Positions 43,849 to 51,740 of a stretch of 64,000 nucleotides of DNA are shown here, piece by piece (positions within the stretch are counted from its first letter, which is position 1; every line of letters begins with the position of its first letter). Location of the stretch: assembly GCF_033436665.1 (NCBI RefSeq), contig NZ_JAWQFO010000006.1, forward strand, positions 186,001 to 250,000, given 5' to 3'. The stretch comes from JAWQFO01 sp033436665 (GTDB taxonomy: Bacteria; Pseudomonadota; Alphaproteobacteria; Rhodobacterales; Rhodobacteraceae). Made by a program: the position numbers and the translations under genes. The notes under the pieces are model-generated. The model did no database searches. It was not told the DNA's origin and saw only the letters and a list, made by a program, of their open reading frames with translations.

Positions 43849-44841
43849 TCAGAAAGCGGCGTCATAGCCGAACAGCGCCGCCGCGCCGCCGGTGTGCAGG
43901 AACACGATGCGTTCATCGCGGCCGAATCGGCCCTTGCGCACGAGGTCGATCAGCCCTGCCGCAGCCTTGGCAGAGTAGACCGGATCGAGCAGGATGCCCT
44001 CGAGTTCGGCGAACATCCGGATAGCGGCGATCCCGTCCGCCGTCGGGATGCCGTATCCCTCACCGACGTATTCGCAGTTCGCCACCACGTCGCCGCGCGC
44101 GACGATGCCGGGGCAGCCAAGCTTTTCCGCCGTCTTCTGCGCCAGTGCAAAGACGTTCGCTTCCTGTTTCTCGCGCGGCGCGCGCACCCCGATCCCCAGC
44201 AACGGGATCTGCGCGTTCGTGCCCTTCAGGCCGGTGACCAGACCGGCCTGGGTTCCCGCGCTACCTGTCGCGGTAACGAGACGGTCGACCTGCAGACCGC
44301 GGTCGTTGAACTGGCCCAGCATCTCGATAGCGCAATTCACGTATCCCAGCGCACCGGTGGCGTTCGATCCGCCACCGGGGATGACGTAGACCTTTTCACC
44401 GTCGGCCCGCCGTGCCTCGGCGATTTCCTCGATCAGCGCGTTGAAGTCACCGCCGCCGGGGCGAGTTTCGGTGGTCGCGCCGTGAAGGTGGTCGAGTAGA
44501 ACGTTGCCGTTGGTGGTGTAGTTGCGGTCGGTCGACCCGGTGCGATCTTCCAGCACGATATGGCAGCGCAGCCCCAGCCGGGCGGCGAAGGCCGCCGTCT
44601 GCCGGGCATGGTTGGACTGGGTGGCGCCCTGGGTGATCACCGTTTCCGCACCCGCACCCACGGCCTCGGCCATCAGGAATTCCAGCTTGCGGGTCTTGTT
44701 GCCGCCGGTCGACAGACCCGTGCAATCGTCGCGCTTGATCCAGATCTCCGGCCCGCCGAGGGCATCGCTCAGACGGTCAAGACGTTCCAGGGGCGTCGGC
44801 AGATGCGCGACGAAGAGGCGGGGGAAGCGGGCGAGATGCAT
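43849..44841 (-). CDS. PLP-dependent D-cysteine desulfhydrase / L-cysteate sulfo-lyase-like
   Basis: A 330-residue fold-type-II PLP enzyme related to 1-aminocyclopropane-1-carboxylate deaminase, D-cysteine desulfhydrase and CuyA. Schiff-base Lys49 lies in GGNKTRK. The family QGATQSNHARQ segment follows near 90-100, and TATGSAGTQAG binds PLP phosphate. The start at 44841 follows GGAGGACCC. The opening MHLARFPR resembles roseobacter CuyA, which splits L-cysteate to pyruvate, ammonia and sulfite. However, no sulfite exporter or dehydrogenase is adjacent, so cuyA is not assigned. It is divergent from the peptide-type ABC operon at 45131. Confidence 0.85.
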   Translation of the reverse strand: MHLARFPRLFVAHLPTPLERLDRLSDALGGPEIWIKRDDCTGLSTGGNKTRKLEFLMAEAVGAGAETVITQGATQSNHARQTAAFAARLGLRCHIVLEDRTGSTDRNYTTNGNVLLDHLHGATTETRPGGGDFNALIEEIAEARRADGEKVYVIPGGGSNATGALGYVNCAIEMLGQFNDRGLQVDRLVTATGSAGTQAGLVTGLKGTNAQIPLLGIGVRAPREKQEANVFALAQKTAEKLGCPGIVARGDVVANCEYVGEGYGIPTADGIAAIRMFAELEGILLDPVYSAKAAAGLIDLVRKGRFGRDERIVFLHTGGAAALFGYDAAF

Positions 44842-45130
44842 GTCGGGTCCTCCAGTCGGCAGACTCTGTTGTCGACTATGCCGCAGCGGCCGCCGATACC
44901 AAACCAAAGTTGTAATGGCCCCTGACGGACCGGGGCACCCGGGTCCGCAACGCCTTGGAAACGATGCCGAATTTTCAGGCATCCGGCCAAGATTTGGGCA
45001 GGCGGCCGGGGTCGCGCCTGACCTTGCGGAAGGTTTATCCTTGTTTCGGCCGCCCCGATCAGAAAGTCTCGTCATAAGTGTACGGCCGGAAACCCGGGAC
45101 GCACACGCATCCAGACACGGAGGTTATGCA
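44842..45130. other. Divergent promoter region, CuyA-like gene / ABC operon
   Basis: 289 bp without a gene. It must contain both promoters of the two divergent operons. A GC-rich imperfect palindrome lies at 44929-44948 (GGACCGGGG...CGGGTCC). No regulator gene adjoins it; control would be by a factor coded elsewhere. No clear promoter pair could be chosen. Confidence 0.45.
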
Positions 45131-46726
45131 ATGAAATTCAGGACTTGGGCCGGCGTGGCCCTCTGCAGCCTGGCGCTTGCGCTTGGCGGAACCGCGGCAC
45201 TGGCGCAGAAAGCCGGCGGCACCCTGGTCTACATCGTGCAACCCGAACCGCCGTCGCTGGCCTCTTTCCTGTCGACCTCGGGACCCATCGGTCTGGTCGC
45301 GCCCAAGATCTACGACGGGCTGCTCGACTACGGCCCCGACCTCGAGATCCTGCCTGCGCTGGCCGAAAGCCACGAGGTCAGCGAGGACGGCAAGACCGTG
45401 ACCTTCAACCTGCGCCAGGGCGTGACCTGGCACGATGGCGAACCCTTCACCTCCGCCGATGTCGCCTTTTCGGTCATGGAGATCCTCGCCAAGGTCCATC
45501 CGCGCGGCCCGAACTCGTTCCGCGAGGTGACCTCGATCGACACGCCCGACGAGCACACCGCGGTCTTCAACCTCGCCAATCCCGCGCCCTACATGCTGCG
45601 CGCGTTGTCGGCCTACGAAAGCCCGATGGTGCCCAAACACCTGCTCGAAGGCACCGATCCGCGCAATTCGGACCTCGCGACCAGCCCGGTCGGCACCGGC
45701 CCGTTCAAGTTCACCGAATGGAAGAAGGGCCAGTACATCCGCCTCGACAAGAACGAGGCCTACTGGAAGGAGGGCCTGCCTTATCTCGACCGCATCGTCG
45801 GCCGCTTCATCCCCGACGCCTCGACGCGCACCGCGGCGATGGAGAACGAAGAGGTGATGTACGGCGCCTATGGCGCGATCCCCAACATCGACGCCGTGCG
45901 CCTGCGCGACACCGACGGGTTCTCGGTCACAACCGACGGCTACGCGATGATCAACCCGATGGCGCTGATCGAGTTCAACACCACGAAGCCGCCGTTCGAC
46001 AACCCGGCGATCCGCAAGGCGGTGTCGCTGGCGCTCGACCGGCAGTTCCTGATCGAGAATATCTGGTTCGGCTACGGCCAGCCTGCGACGTCGGCCCTGT
46101 CGAGCAACTTCGGCGCCACCGGTCTTTATGCCGAAGGGATGCCGAACTACCCCGCCAACGCCGACCCCGAGGCCGCCATTGCGTTGCTCGATGAGGCCGG
46201 GATCACCCCGAATGGTGACGGCGTGCGCGCCAGCGCCACGCTCGACCTGATCCCCTACGGCGAGGACTGGCGCCGCGCGGGCGAGTACATGAAACAGGCG
46301 CTGGCCGAGATCGGGATCGCGCTGGAACTGCGCTACGAGGACGTGCCGACCTGGCTCAAGCGGATCTACGCGGATTACGACTTCGAGATCAACGTGAACT
46401 ACTTCTACCAGTTGCCCGACCCGGTGCTCGGCGTGCACCGCCACTACGGCACCGACCAGATCCGCCAGGGCACGCATTTCGTCAACTCGTCGCGCTACTC
46501 GAACCCCGCGCTCGACGAGCTGCTCGCCGCAGGCGCGCAGGAGGCAGATGCCGGCAAGCGGTCCGAAATCTATGCCGAGGTGCAGAAGATCCTGGCCGAG
46601 GACATGCCGGTCAACAACCTCTTCGAGATGGAGTTCCTGACGGTCTACAACGACAAGCTGAAGGACCACGCGACCTCGGCGCTTGGCGCCTATGGCTCGT
46701 TCGACCAAGCCTGGATCGACGAGTGA
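45131..46726 (+). CDS. ABC transporter substrate-binding protein, family 5 (peptide type)
   Basis: A 531-residue binding protein with a signal peptide (1 to about 25, ending ALAQK). The ATG follows ACGGAGGTTATGCA. Core motifs of the family are visible: TVTFNLRQGVTWHDGEPFTSADV near 90-115, SPVGTGPFKF near 180 and YIRLDKNEAYWKEGLPYLD. It feeds the DppB/C-like permeases coded next. A GC hairpin lies between this gene and the permease. Likely ligands are small peptides, amides or opine-like compounds, judging from the amidase in the operon (inference). Confidence 0.93.
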   Translation: MKFRTWAGVALCSLALALGGTAALAQKAGGTLVYIVQPEPPSLASFLSTSGPIGLVAPKIYDGLLDYGPDLEILPALAESHEVSEDGKTVTFNLRQGVTWHDGEPFTSADVAFSVMEILAKVHPRGPNSFREVTSIDTPDEHTAVFNLANPAPYMLRALSAYESPMVPKHLLEGTDPRNSDLATSPVGTGPFKFTEWKKGQYIRLDKNEAYWKEGLPYLDRIVGRFIPDASTRTAAMENEEVMYGAYGAIPNIDAVRLRDTDGFSVTTDGYAMINPMALIEFNTTKPPFDNPAIRKAVSLALDRQFLIENIWFGYGQPATSALSSNFGATGLYAEGMPNYPANADPEAAIALLDEAGITPNGDGVRASATLDLIPYGEDWRRAGEYMKQALAEIGIALELRYEDVPTWLKRIYADYDFEINVNYFYQLPDPVLGVHRHYGTDQIRQGTHFVNSSRYSNPALDELLAAGAQEADAGKRSEIYAEVQKILAEDMPVNNLFEMEFLTVYNDKLKDHATSALGAYGSFDQAWIDE

Positions 46727-46754
46727 TCTGGCCCGGTCCATCGACCTGAGCCCA

Positions 46755-46784
46755 CCGGGGCCCCGGCCCAGCCGCCGGGGCCCC
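46755..46784 (+). other. GC hairpin repeats between binding protein and permease
   Basis: The self-complementary 10-mer CCGGGGCCCC occurs at 46755-46764 and 46775-46784; each copy can fold alone and the copies can pair with each other. It lies 28 nt after the binding-protein stop, without a U-run. Probable mRNA-stabilising or attenuating element. Confidence 0.5.
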
Positions 46785-46818
46785 ACCACGCCGCGGTCCG
46801 AAAGCAGGAGAGCGACAC

Positions 46819-47805
46819 GTGTCCCATTTCGCCCGGCGTCTGCGCTATGTCGTCAAGCGGCTGGTCCAGGCCGTCCCGATCGTGCTGGCGATCATCGTGC
46901 TGAACTTCTGCCTGCTGCAGCTAGCCGAAGGCGATGCGGTCGACGTTCTGGCCGGCGAGGCCGGGTCGGCCACGCCCGAGTACATGGCCGAGCTGCGCGC
47001 CAAGTTCGGTCTCGACCAGCCGCTGCCGGTGCAACTCGCGGTCTATCTCAAGAACGTCGCGACGTTCGACCTGGGCTATTCGTTCCGCCACGAGATGCCG
47101 GTCAGCGAACTGATCGTCGACCGCATGCTCGCCACGCTGCTGCTGATGGTCTCGACGATCCTGCTCGCCGTCGGCTTCGGCGTCGTTCTCGGCCTGATCG
47201 CAGCGATCGGGTTGAACACCTGGCGCGATACCGCGATCTCGATCTTCGCTCTGATCACCTACGCCACGCCGCTCTTCTGGGTCGGGCTCATGCTGATCGT
47301 GGTCTTCTCGCTCAACCTCGGCTGGTTCCCGACCTCGGGGATGGAGAACATCGCGATGTTCTATGAAGGCTGGGACCGGGTGAAGGACATCGCCCACCAC
47401 CTGGTGCTACCGACGATCACGCTGTCGCTGTTCTACCTCGCGCTCTACACCCGACTGATGCGCGCATCGATGCTCGAACAGGCCGGGCAGGATTACGTCA
47501 CGACTGCGCGCGCCAAGGGCGTGACCGAGAATCGGATCATGTTCGTGCACGTGTTGCGCAACGCGCTCTTGCCGGTGGTCACCATGGCTGGCGTGCAGGT
47601 GGGCGCGCTGATCGGCGGATCGGTGATCGTCGAATCCGTCTTCGCCTGGCCGGGGCTCGGCATGCTCGCCTTCGAGGCACTGTTCGCGCGTGATCTCAAC
47701 CTGCTGCTCGGCATCTTCCTGCTGTCTGCGCTGCTGGTGGTTGCGGTCAACCTCGTCGTCGACCTGGTCTACTCGACGCTCGATCCGCGCATCGAAGTGG
47801 GCTGA
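46819..47805 (+). CDS. Peptide-type ABC transporter permease (DppB-like)
   Basis: A 328-residue BPD_transp_1 permease. A GTG start at 46819 follows AGCAGGAG. There is an N-terminal helix (VKRLVQAVPIVLAIIVLNFCLLQL), the periplasmic loop with GLDQPLPVQ, and the EAA-like loop LEQAGQDYVTTARAKG near residue 218, which contacts the ATPase. It pairs with the DppC-like subunit starting 5 bp downstream. Confidence 0.93.
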   Translation: MSHFARRLRYVVKRLVQAVPIVLAIIVLNFCLLQLAEGDAVDVLAGEAGSATPEYMAELRAKFGLDQPLPVQLAVYLKNVATFDLGYSFRHEMPVSELIVDRMLATLLLMVSTILLAVGFGVVLGLIAAIGLNTWRDTAISIFALITYATPLFWVGLMLIVVFSLNLGWFPTSGMENIAMFYEGWDRVKDIAHHLVLPTITLSLFYLALYTRLMRASMLEQAGQDYVTTARAKGVTENRIMFVHVLRNALLPVVTMAGVQVGALIGGSVIVESVFAWPGLGMLAFEALFARDLNLLLGIFLLSALLVVAVNLVVDLVYSTLDPRIEVG

Positions 47806-47809
47806 CGCG

Positions 47810-48640
47810 ATGGCCTTCTGGAAACTCTTCATCCGCAACCGTGGCGCCGTCATCGGCCTTGCGATCCTCGTGCTTATCGCCCTTATGGCCGCGACCGCCG
47901 GGCTGTTCTTTCCCGGCGATCCCTTCAGCCTCGCCGGACAGCCGATGTCGCCGCCGGGCGAGAACGGCTACCTTCTGGGCTCGGACAGCCTCGGGCGGGA
48001 CGTCGCCGCGGGTATCGCGCACGGCGCCAAGACCTCGCTGCTGATAGGGCTGATGGCGACGCTGGTCGCGGTCTTTGTCGGCGTCGTGATGGGCGCGCTT
48101 GCCGGGTATTACGGCGGCGTCATCGACAACCTGCTGATGCGCCTCACCGAGATGTTCCAGACCATCCCCTCGTTCATCTTCGCGATTCTGCTGGTGGCGA
48201 TCATGAAGCCCTCGATCGAAAGCATCGTCATCGCCATCGCCGTGGTCTCGTGGCCCGCCGTCGCGCGCCTCGTGCGCGGCGAGTTCCTGAGCCTGCGCAA
48301 CCGCGAATTCGTGCAGGCCTGCCACACGCTCGGCATGTCCGACGTCCGCATCATGCTGGGCGAGATCCTGCCCAACTGCCTGTCGCCGATCATCGTCATC
48401 GGCTCGCTGATGGTGGCCACGGCGATCCTGATCGAAAGCGGCCTCGCCTTCCTCGGCCTCGGCGATCCGAACATCATGAGCTGGGGTTTCCAGATCGGCG
48501 CCGGGCGCACGCTGCTGCGCTCGGCCTGGTGGGTCTGCACCTTCCCCGGCATCGCGATCCTGCTGACGGTGCTTGCGATCAACCTTGTCGGCGAAGGCAT
48601 CAACGACGCGCTGAACCCGCGCCTGAGAGAGCGGACATGA
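47810..48640 (+). CDS. Peptide-type ABC transporter permease (DppC-like)
   Basis: A 276-residue permease, family BPD_transp_1. The ATG at 47810 is 5 bp after the previous stop; a longer in-frame start at 47690 lies inside that gene. Markers: YLLGSDSLGRDVAAGIAHGA near 55-75 and the EAA loop NREFVQACHTLGMSD near 168. It completes the membrane channel with the DppB-like subunit. Its stop overlaps the ATPase start by 4 bp. Confidence 0.93.
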   Translation: MAFWKLFIRNRGAVIGLAILVLIALMAATAGLFFPGDPFSLAGQPMSPPGENGYLLGSDSLGRDVAAGIAHGAKTSLLIGLMATLVAVFVGVVMGALAGYYGGVIDNLLMRLTEMFQTIPSFIFAILLVAIMKPSIESIVIAIAVVSWPAVARLVRGEFLSLRNREFVQACHTLGMSDVRIMLGEILPNCLSPIIVIGSLMVATAILIESGLAFLGLGDPNIMSWGFQIGAGRTLLRSAWWVCTFPGIAILLTVLAINLVGEGINDALNPRLRERT

Positions 48641-50277
48641 CCCGGCTTCTCGACATCTCCGATCTGCACGTGGCGCTGCCCCCGGAAAGCCAGCGGCCCT
48701 TTGCCGTCGAGGCCATGGACCTGCATCTGGAACCCAACGAGATCCTCTGCGTCGTCGGCGAAAGCGGCTCAGGCAAATCGCTGACCGCCCGCGCCGTCAT
48801 GGGGCTGCTGCCGCGGCCTCGGGTGCGGATCAGCCGGGGGTCCGTCCTGTTCCAAGGCGAGGATCTCGCCGCCGCCAGCGACGAACGCCTGCGCGCGATC
48901 CGCGGCTCGGAGATCTCGATGATCTTCCAGGAGCCGATGACCGCGCTCAACCCGGTGATGACGATCGGAACCCAAGTCGACGAGGTGTTCCGCTTTCACC
49001 AGAAGATGCCGGCGCGCGAACGCCGCGAGCGCGCGCTGCAACTGCTCGACGACGTGCAGCTTCCCGACCCCGAAGAGTGTCTCAGGGCCTATCCGCACGA
49101 ACTTTCCGGCGGCCAGCGCCAGCGCGCGATGATCGCGATGGCCCTGGCGCTGGACCCGAAGATCCTGATCGCGGACGAACCGACTACGGCGCTCGATGTG
49201 ACCACGCAGGCGCAGGTGCTGCGGCTCATCAAGCGCCTGCAGGACAGCCACGGCACCGGCGTGCTGTTCATCACGCACGATTTTGGCGTCGTCGCGGACA
49301 TCGCCGACCGGGTGATGGTGATGCAGAACGGGCGCGTCGTCGAGACCGGCGCGACCGAGCAGGTGCTGCGCCGCCCGTCCCACCCCTACACGCGGGCGCT
49401 GATCGACGCGGTTCCCGACCTCGTGCCACGTCCCGCGCGTTCGCGCTCGGACCAGACGGTTCTGCAGGTGCGCAACCTCGAAAAGACCTACAGCAGCGGC
49501 GGCGGGCTTTTCGGGGGCAAGGCCCGCACCGTGCATGCCGCGCGCGACGTGACCTTCGATCTGGCGCGCGGCGAGACGCTGGGCATCGTCGGCGAAAGCG
49601 GCTCGGGCAAGTCGACCGTGGCGCGCTGCATCGTGCGGCTGAACGACGCCGAGGCGGGCGAGATCCTGCTGGGCGGCACCGACCTGCGGCCCCTGGGCCG
49701 CGCGGCAATGCGACCTTTCCGGTCGAAGATCCAGATGGTGTTCCAGGATCCCTTCGCCTCGCTCAACCCGCGCACGCGGGTCGGCAAGATCATCGCGCAA
49801 GGCCCCGAGATGCACGGCGCCAGCCCCGCCGAGGCCCGGGCGCGGACGATGGAACTGCTCGAGATCGTCGGGCTCGATGCCGGGGCCTTCGACCGCTTTC
49901 CGCATGAATTTTCCGGTGGCCAGCGCCAGCGCATCGGGATCGCCCGCGCCCTGGCGCTTGACCCCGAGATTCTCGTGGCGGACGAGCCGGTGTCGGCCCT
50001 CGACGTCTCGATCCAGGCCCAGATACTGCAGCTTCTCGACGAGATCCGCGACCGGATGCACCTGTCGATGATCTTCATCACCCACGATCTTCGGGTCGCG
50101 GCACAGGTCTGCGACCGCATCGCCGTTATGCAGCGCGGCGCGGTTGTCGAGGTCGGCCCCACGGCCGAGCTTTTCGCCGCCCCGCGCGAGGCCTACACGC
50201 GCGAATTGCTCGACGCGGTGCCCGGCAAGGACTGGTTCGTCAAGAATGCCGCCCCGCGCAAGGCAATGGCGACGTGA
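48637..50277 (+). CDS. Peptide-type ABC transporter fused ATPase (DppD-DppF-like)
   Basis: A 546-residue protein with two complete ATPase domains in tandem, combining the roles of DppD and DppF. Each has Walker A GESGSGKS, a good signature (ELSGGQRQR and EFSGGQRQR) and a Walker B with ADEP. Each domain also has an oligopeptide-type C-terminal tail (HPYTRALIDAVPDL in the first). The start at 48637 is coupled to the permease stop; the frame itself opens earlier at 48250. Energises import through the DppB/C-like permeases. Confidence 0.93.
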   Translation: MTRLLDISDLHVALPPESQRPFAVEAMDLHLEPNEILCVVGESGSGKSLTARAVMGLLPRPRVRISRGSVLFQGEDLAAASDERLRAIRGSEISMIFQEPMTALNPVMTIGTQVDEVFRFHQKMPARERRERALQLLDDVQLPDPEECLRAYPHELSGGQRQRAMIAMALALDPKILIADEPTTALDVTTQAQVLRLIKRLQDSHGTGVLFITHDFGVVADIADRVMVMQNGRVVETGATEQVLRRPSHPYTRALIDAVPDLVPRPARSRSDQTVLQVRNLEKTYSSGGGLFGGKARTVHAARDVTFDLARGETLGIVGESGSGKSTVARCIVRLNDAEAGEILLGGTDLRPLGRAAMRPFRSKIQMVFQDPFASLNPRTRVGKIIAQGPEMHGASPAEARARTMELLEIVGLDAGAFDRFPHEFSGGQRQRIGIARALALDPEILVADEPVSALDVSIQAQILQLLDEIRDRMHLSMIFITHDLRVAAQVCDRIAVMQRGAVVEVGPTAELFAAPREAYTRELLDAVPGKDWFVKNAAPRKAMAT

Positions 50278-51707
50278 CCGGCCTGACGCACCCCGCCTCC
50301 GAAGCCATCGCGCTGATCCCTGATACGGACGGTCCCTACCTGTCGCTTGTCGGTCTCGCCGACGCCTACCGAAGCGGCGACCTTCGTCCCACGGCCGTCG
50401 TGCGCGCGCACCTCGACCGGATCGCCGCGCGCGATCCGATGCTTGGCGCCTTCCAGGCGGTCTATGCTGAGGATGCGATGCGGCTGGCCGAGGCGGCCGA
50501 CGCGCTTTTTGCCGCCGGGACCGACCTCGGGCCGTTCCAGGGCATTCCCTTCGCGCTCAAGGACATCTGCGACGTTGCCGGTCGCATCACCACCGGCGGC
50601 TCGAAGGCGATGGAGACACGGATTTCACCTGCCACCGGCACGCTGGCGACGCGGCTTTTCACCGCCGGGGGGATCATGCTCGGCAAGACCAAGACCGTCG
50701 AATGCGCCTTCGGCGGCTGGGGCACCAACCGGCACATGGGTACCCCGCGCAACCCCTGGGACCGCGAAACGCATCGCGTGCCCGGCGGATCGTCCTCGGG
50801 CACCGGCGTCGCGGTGGCCGCGGACCTCGCCGTCTGCGGCGTCGGCACCGATACCGGGGGTTCCGTCCGCCTGCCGGCAGCCTTCTGCGGCATCGTCGGG
50901 CTGAAGCTGACCGAAGGGCGCCTGCCCACGGACGGCATCCTGCCGCTCGCGGCCACGCTCGACACGCCTGGCCCGCTGGCTCGCTCGGTAATCGATGCGC
51001 TGACGATGTTCCTCGTCATGGACGGACAGCCGGGACATGCCATTGCGCGGGATCTCGCCAATCGGACGGGGGCCTTCGCCGCGCTGGACCAAGGCGTGCG
51101 GGGGCTGCGACTCGGCGTGCTCGACGAGGAGGAGCGCACGCATTGCGCCCCTGGTGTGCTGGCCTGCTACGACGCGGCGCTCGAAGATCTCGCAGGTCTC
51201 GGTGCGGAGTTGCGCCCGGTGGCACTTGGCCGGTCGCTGGCCGACCTGACCGGCGACTGCGGCCGGCTGATCGCCGCCGAGGCCTGGTTCAACCACCGCG
51301 CGCTTTTTGGCGACCCGGCCCTGCCCCTCGACCCCGACTTGCGGACGCGGATGCTCCAGGGCCGCGACATCAGCGCCGCGGACTATCAGCAGATGCGTGT
51401 CGACAGGCACACCGACCGCGCCGCCTACCTCGAGGCGACGCGTGGCCTCGACGCCCTGCTGACGCCGACGGTGCGCGATGTCGCGCCGCCGCTTGCCAGC
51501 GTGGACCAGGACGAACCGCCCGGTCACTTCGCGCGCTTCGTCAACTGGCTGGGTCTTTGCGCACTGACCGTGCCCTCGGGCCTCACGCAGGGGCTTCCCA
51601 CCGGCCTGCAAATCGTGGCACGACCGGATGACGAAGGCATGGCCCTGCGCATCGGGGCCAGCTTCGAACGGGCGCACGGGCCGTTCCCCGCCCCGCCGCC
51701 CGGCTGA
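50274..51707 (+). CDS. Amidase-signature family amidohydrolase
   Basis: A 477-residue amidase. The Ser-cisSer-Lys triad is visible: Lys in FALKDICD near 99, the cis-Ser in GGSSSGTGVA near 178 and the nucleophile Ser in TDTGGSVRLP near 203. It hydrolyses an amide bond; natural substrate unknown. The GTG start overlaps the ATPase stop by 4 bp, so it is translated together with the importer, which presumably supplies its substrate. No signal peptide, so it acts in the cytoplasm. It is distinct from the second amidase at 54010-55404. Confidence 0.9.
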   Translation: MTGLTHPASEAIALIPDTDGPYLSLVGLADAYRSGDLRPTAVVRAHLDRIAARDPMLGAFQAVYAEDAMRLAEAADALFAAGTDLGPFQGIPFALKDICDVAGRITTGGSKAMETRISPATGTLATRLFTAGGIMLGKTKTVECAFGGWGTNRHMGTPRNPWDRETHRVPGGSSSGTGVAVAADLAVCGVGTDTGGSVRLPAAFCGIVGLKLTEGRLPTDGILPLAATLDTPGPLARSVIDALTMFLVMDGQPGHAIARDLANRTGAFAALDQGVRGLRLGVLDEEERTHCAPGVLACYDAALEDLAGLGAELRPVALGRSLADLTGDCGRLIAAEAWFNHRALFGDPALPLDPDLRTRMLQGRDISAADYQQMRVDRHTDRAAYLEATRGLDALLTPTVRDVAPPLASVDQDEPPGHFARFVNWLGLCALTVPSGLTQGLPTGLQIVARPDDEGMALRIGASFERAHGPFPAPPPG

Positions 51708-51740
51708 CGGCGCGCGGATGGCACAGTCGAAAGGAAAGCG

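Noticed and set aside
43849..44841. Firm naming of the PLP enzyme as cuyA or dcyD
   Set aside because: Motifs fit both and also ACC deaminase relatives; no sulfite-handling neighbour decides between them.
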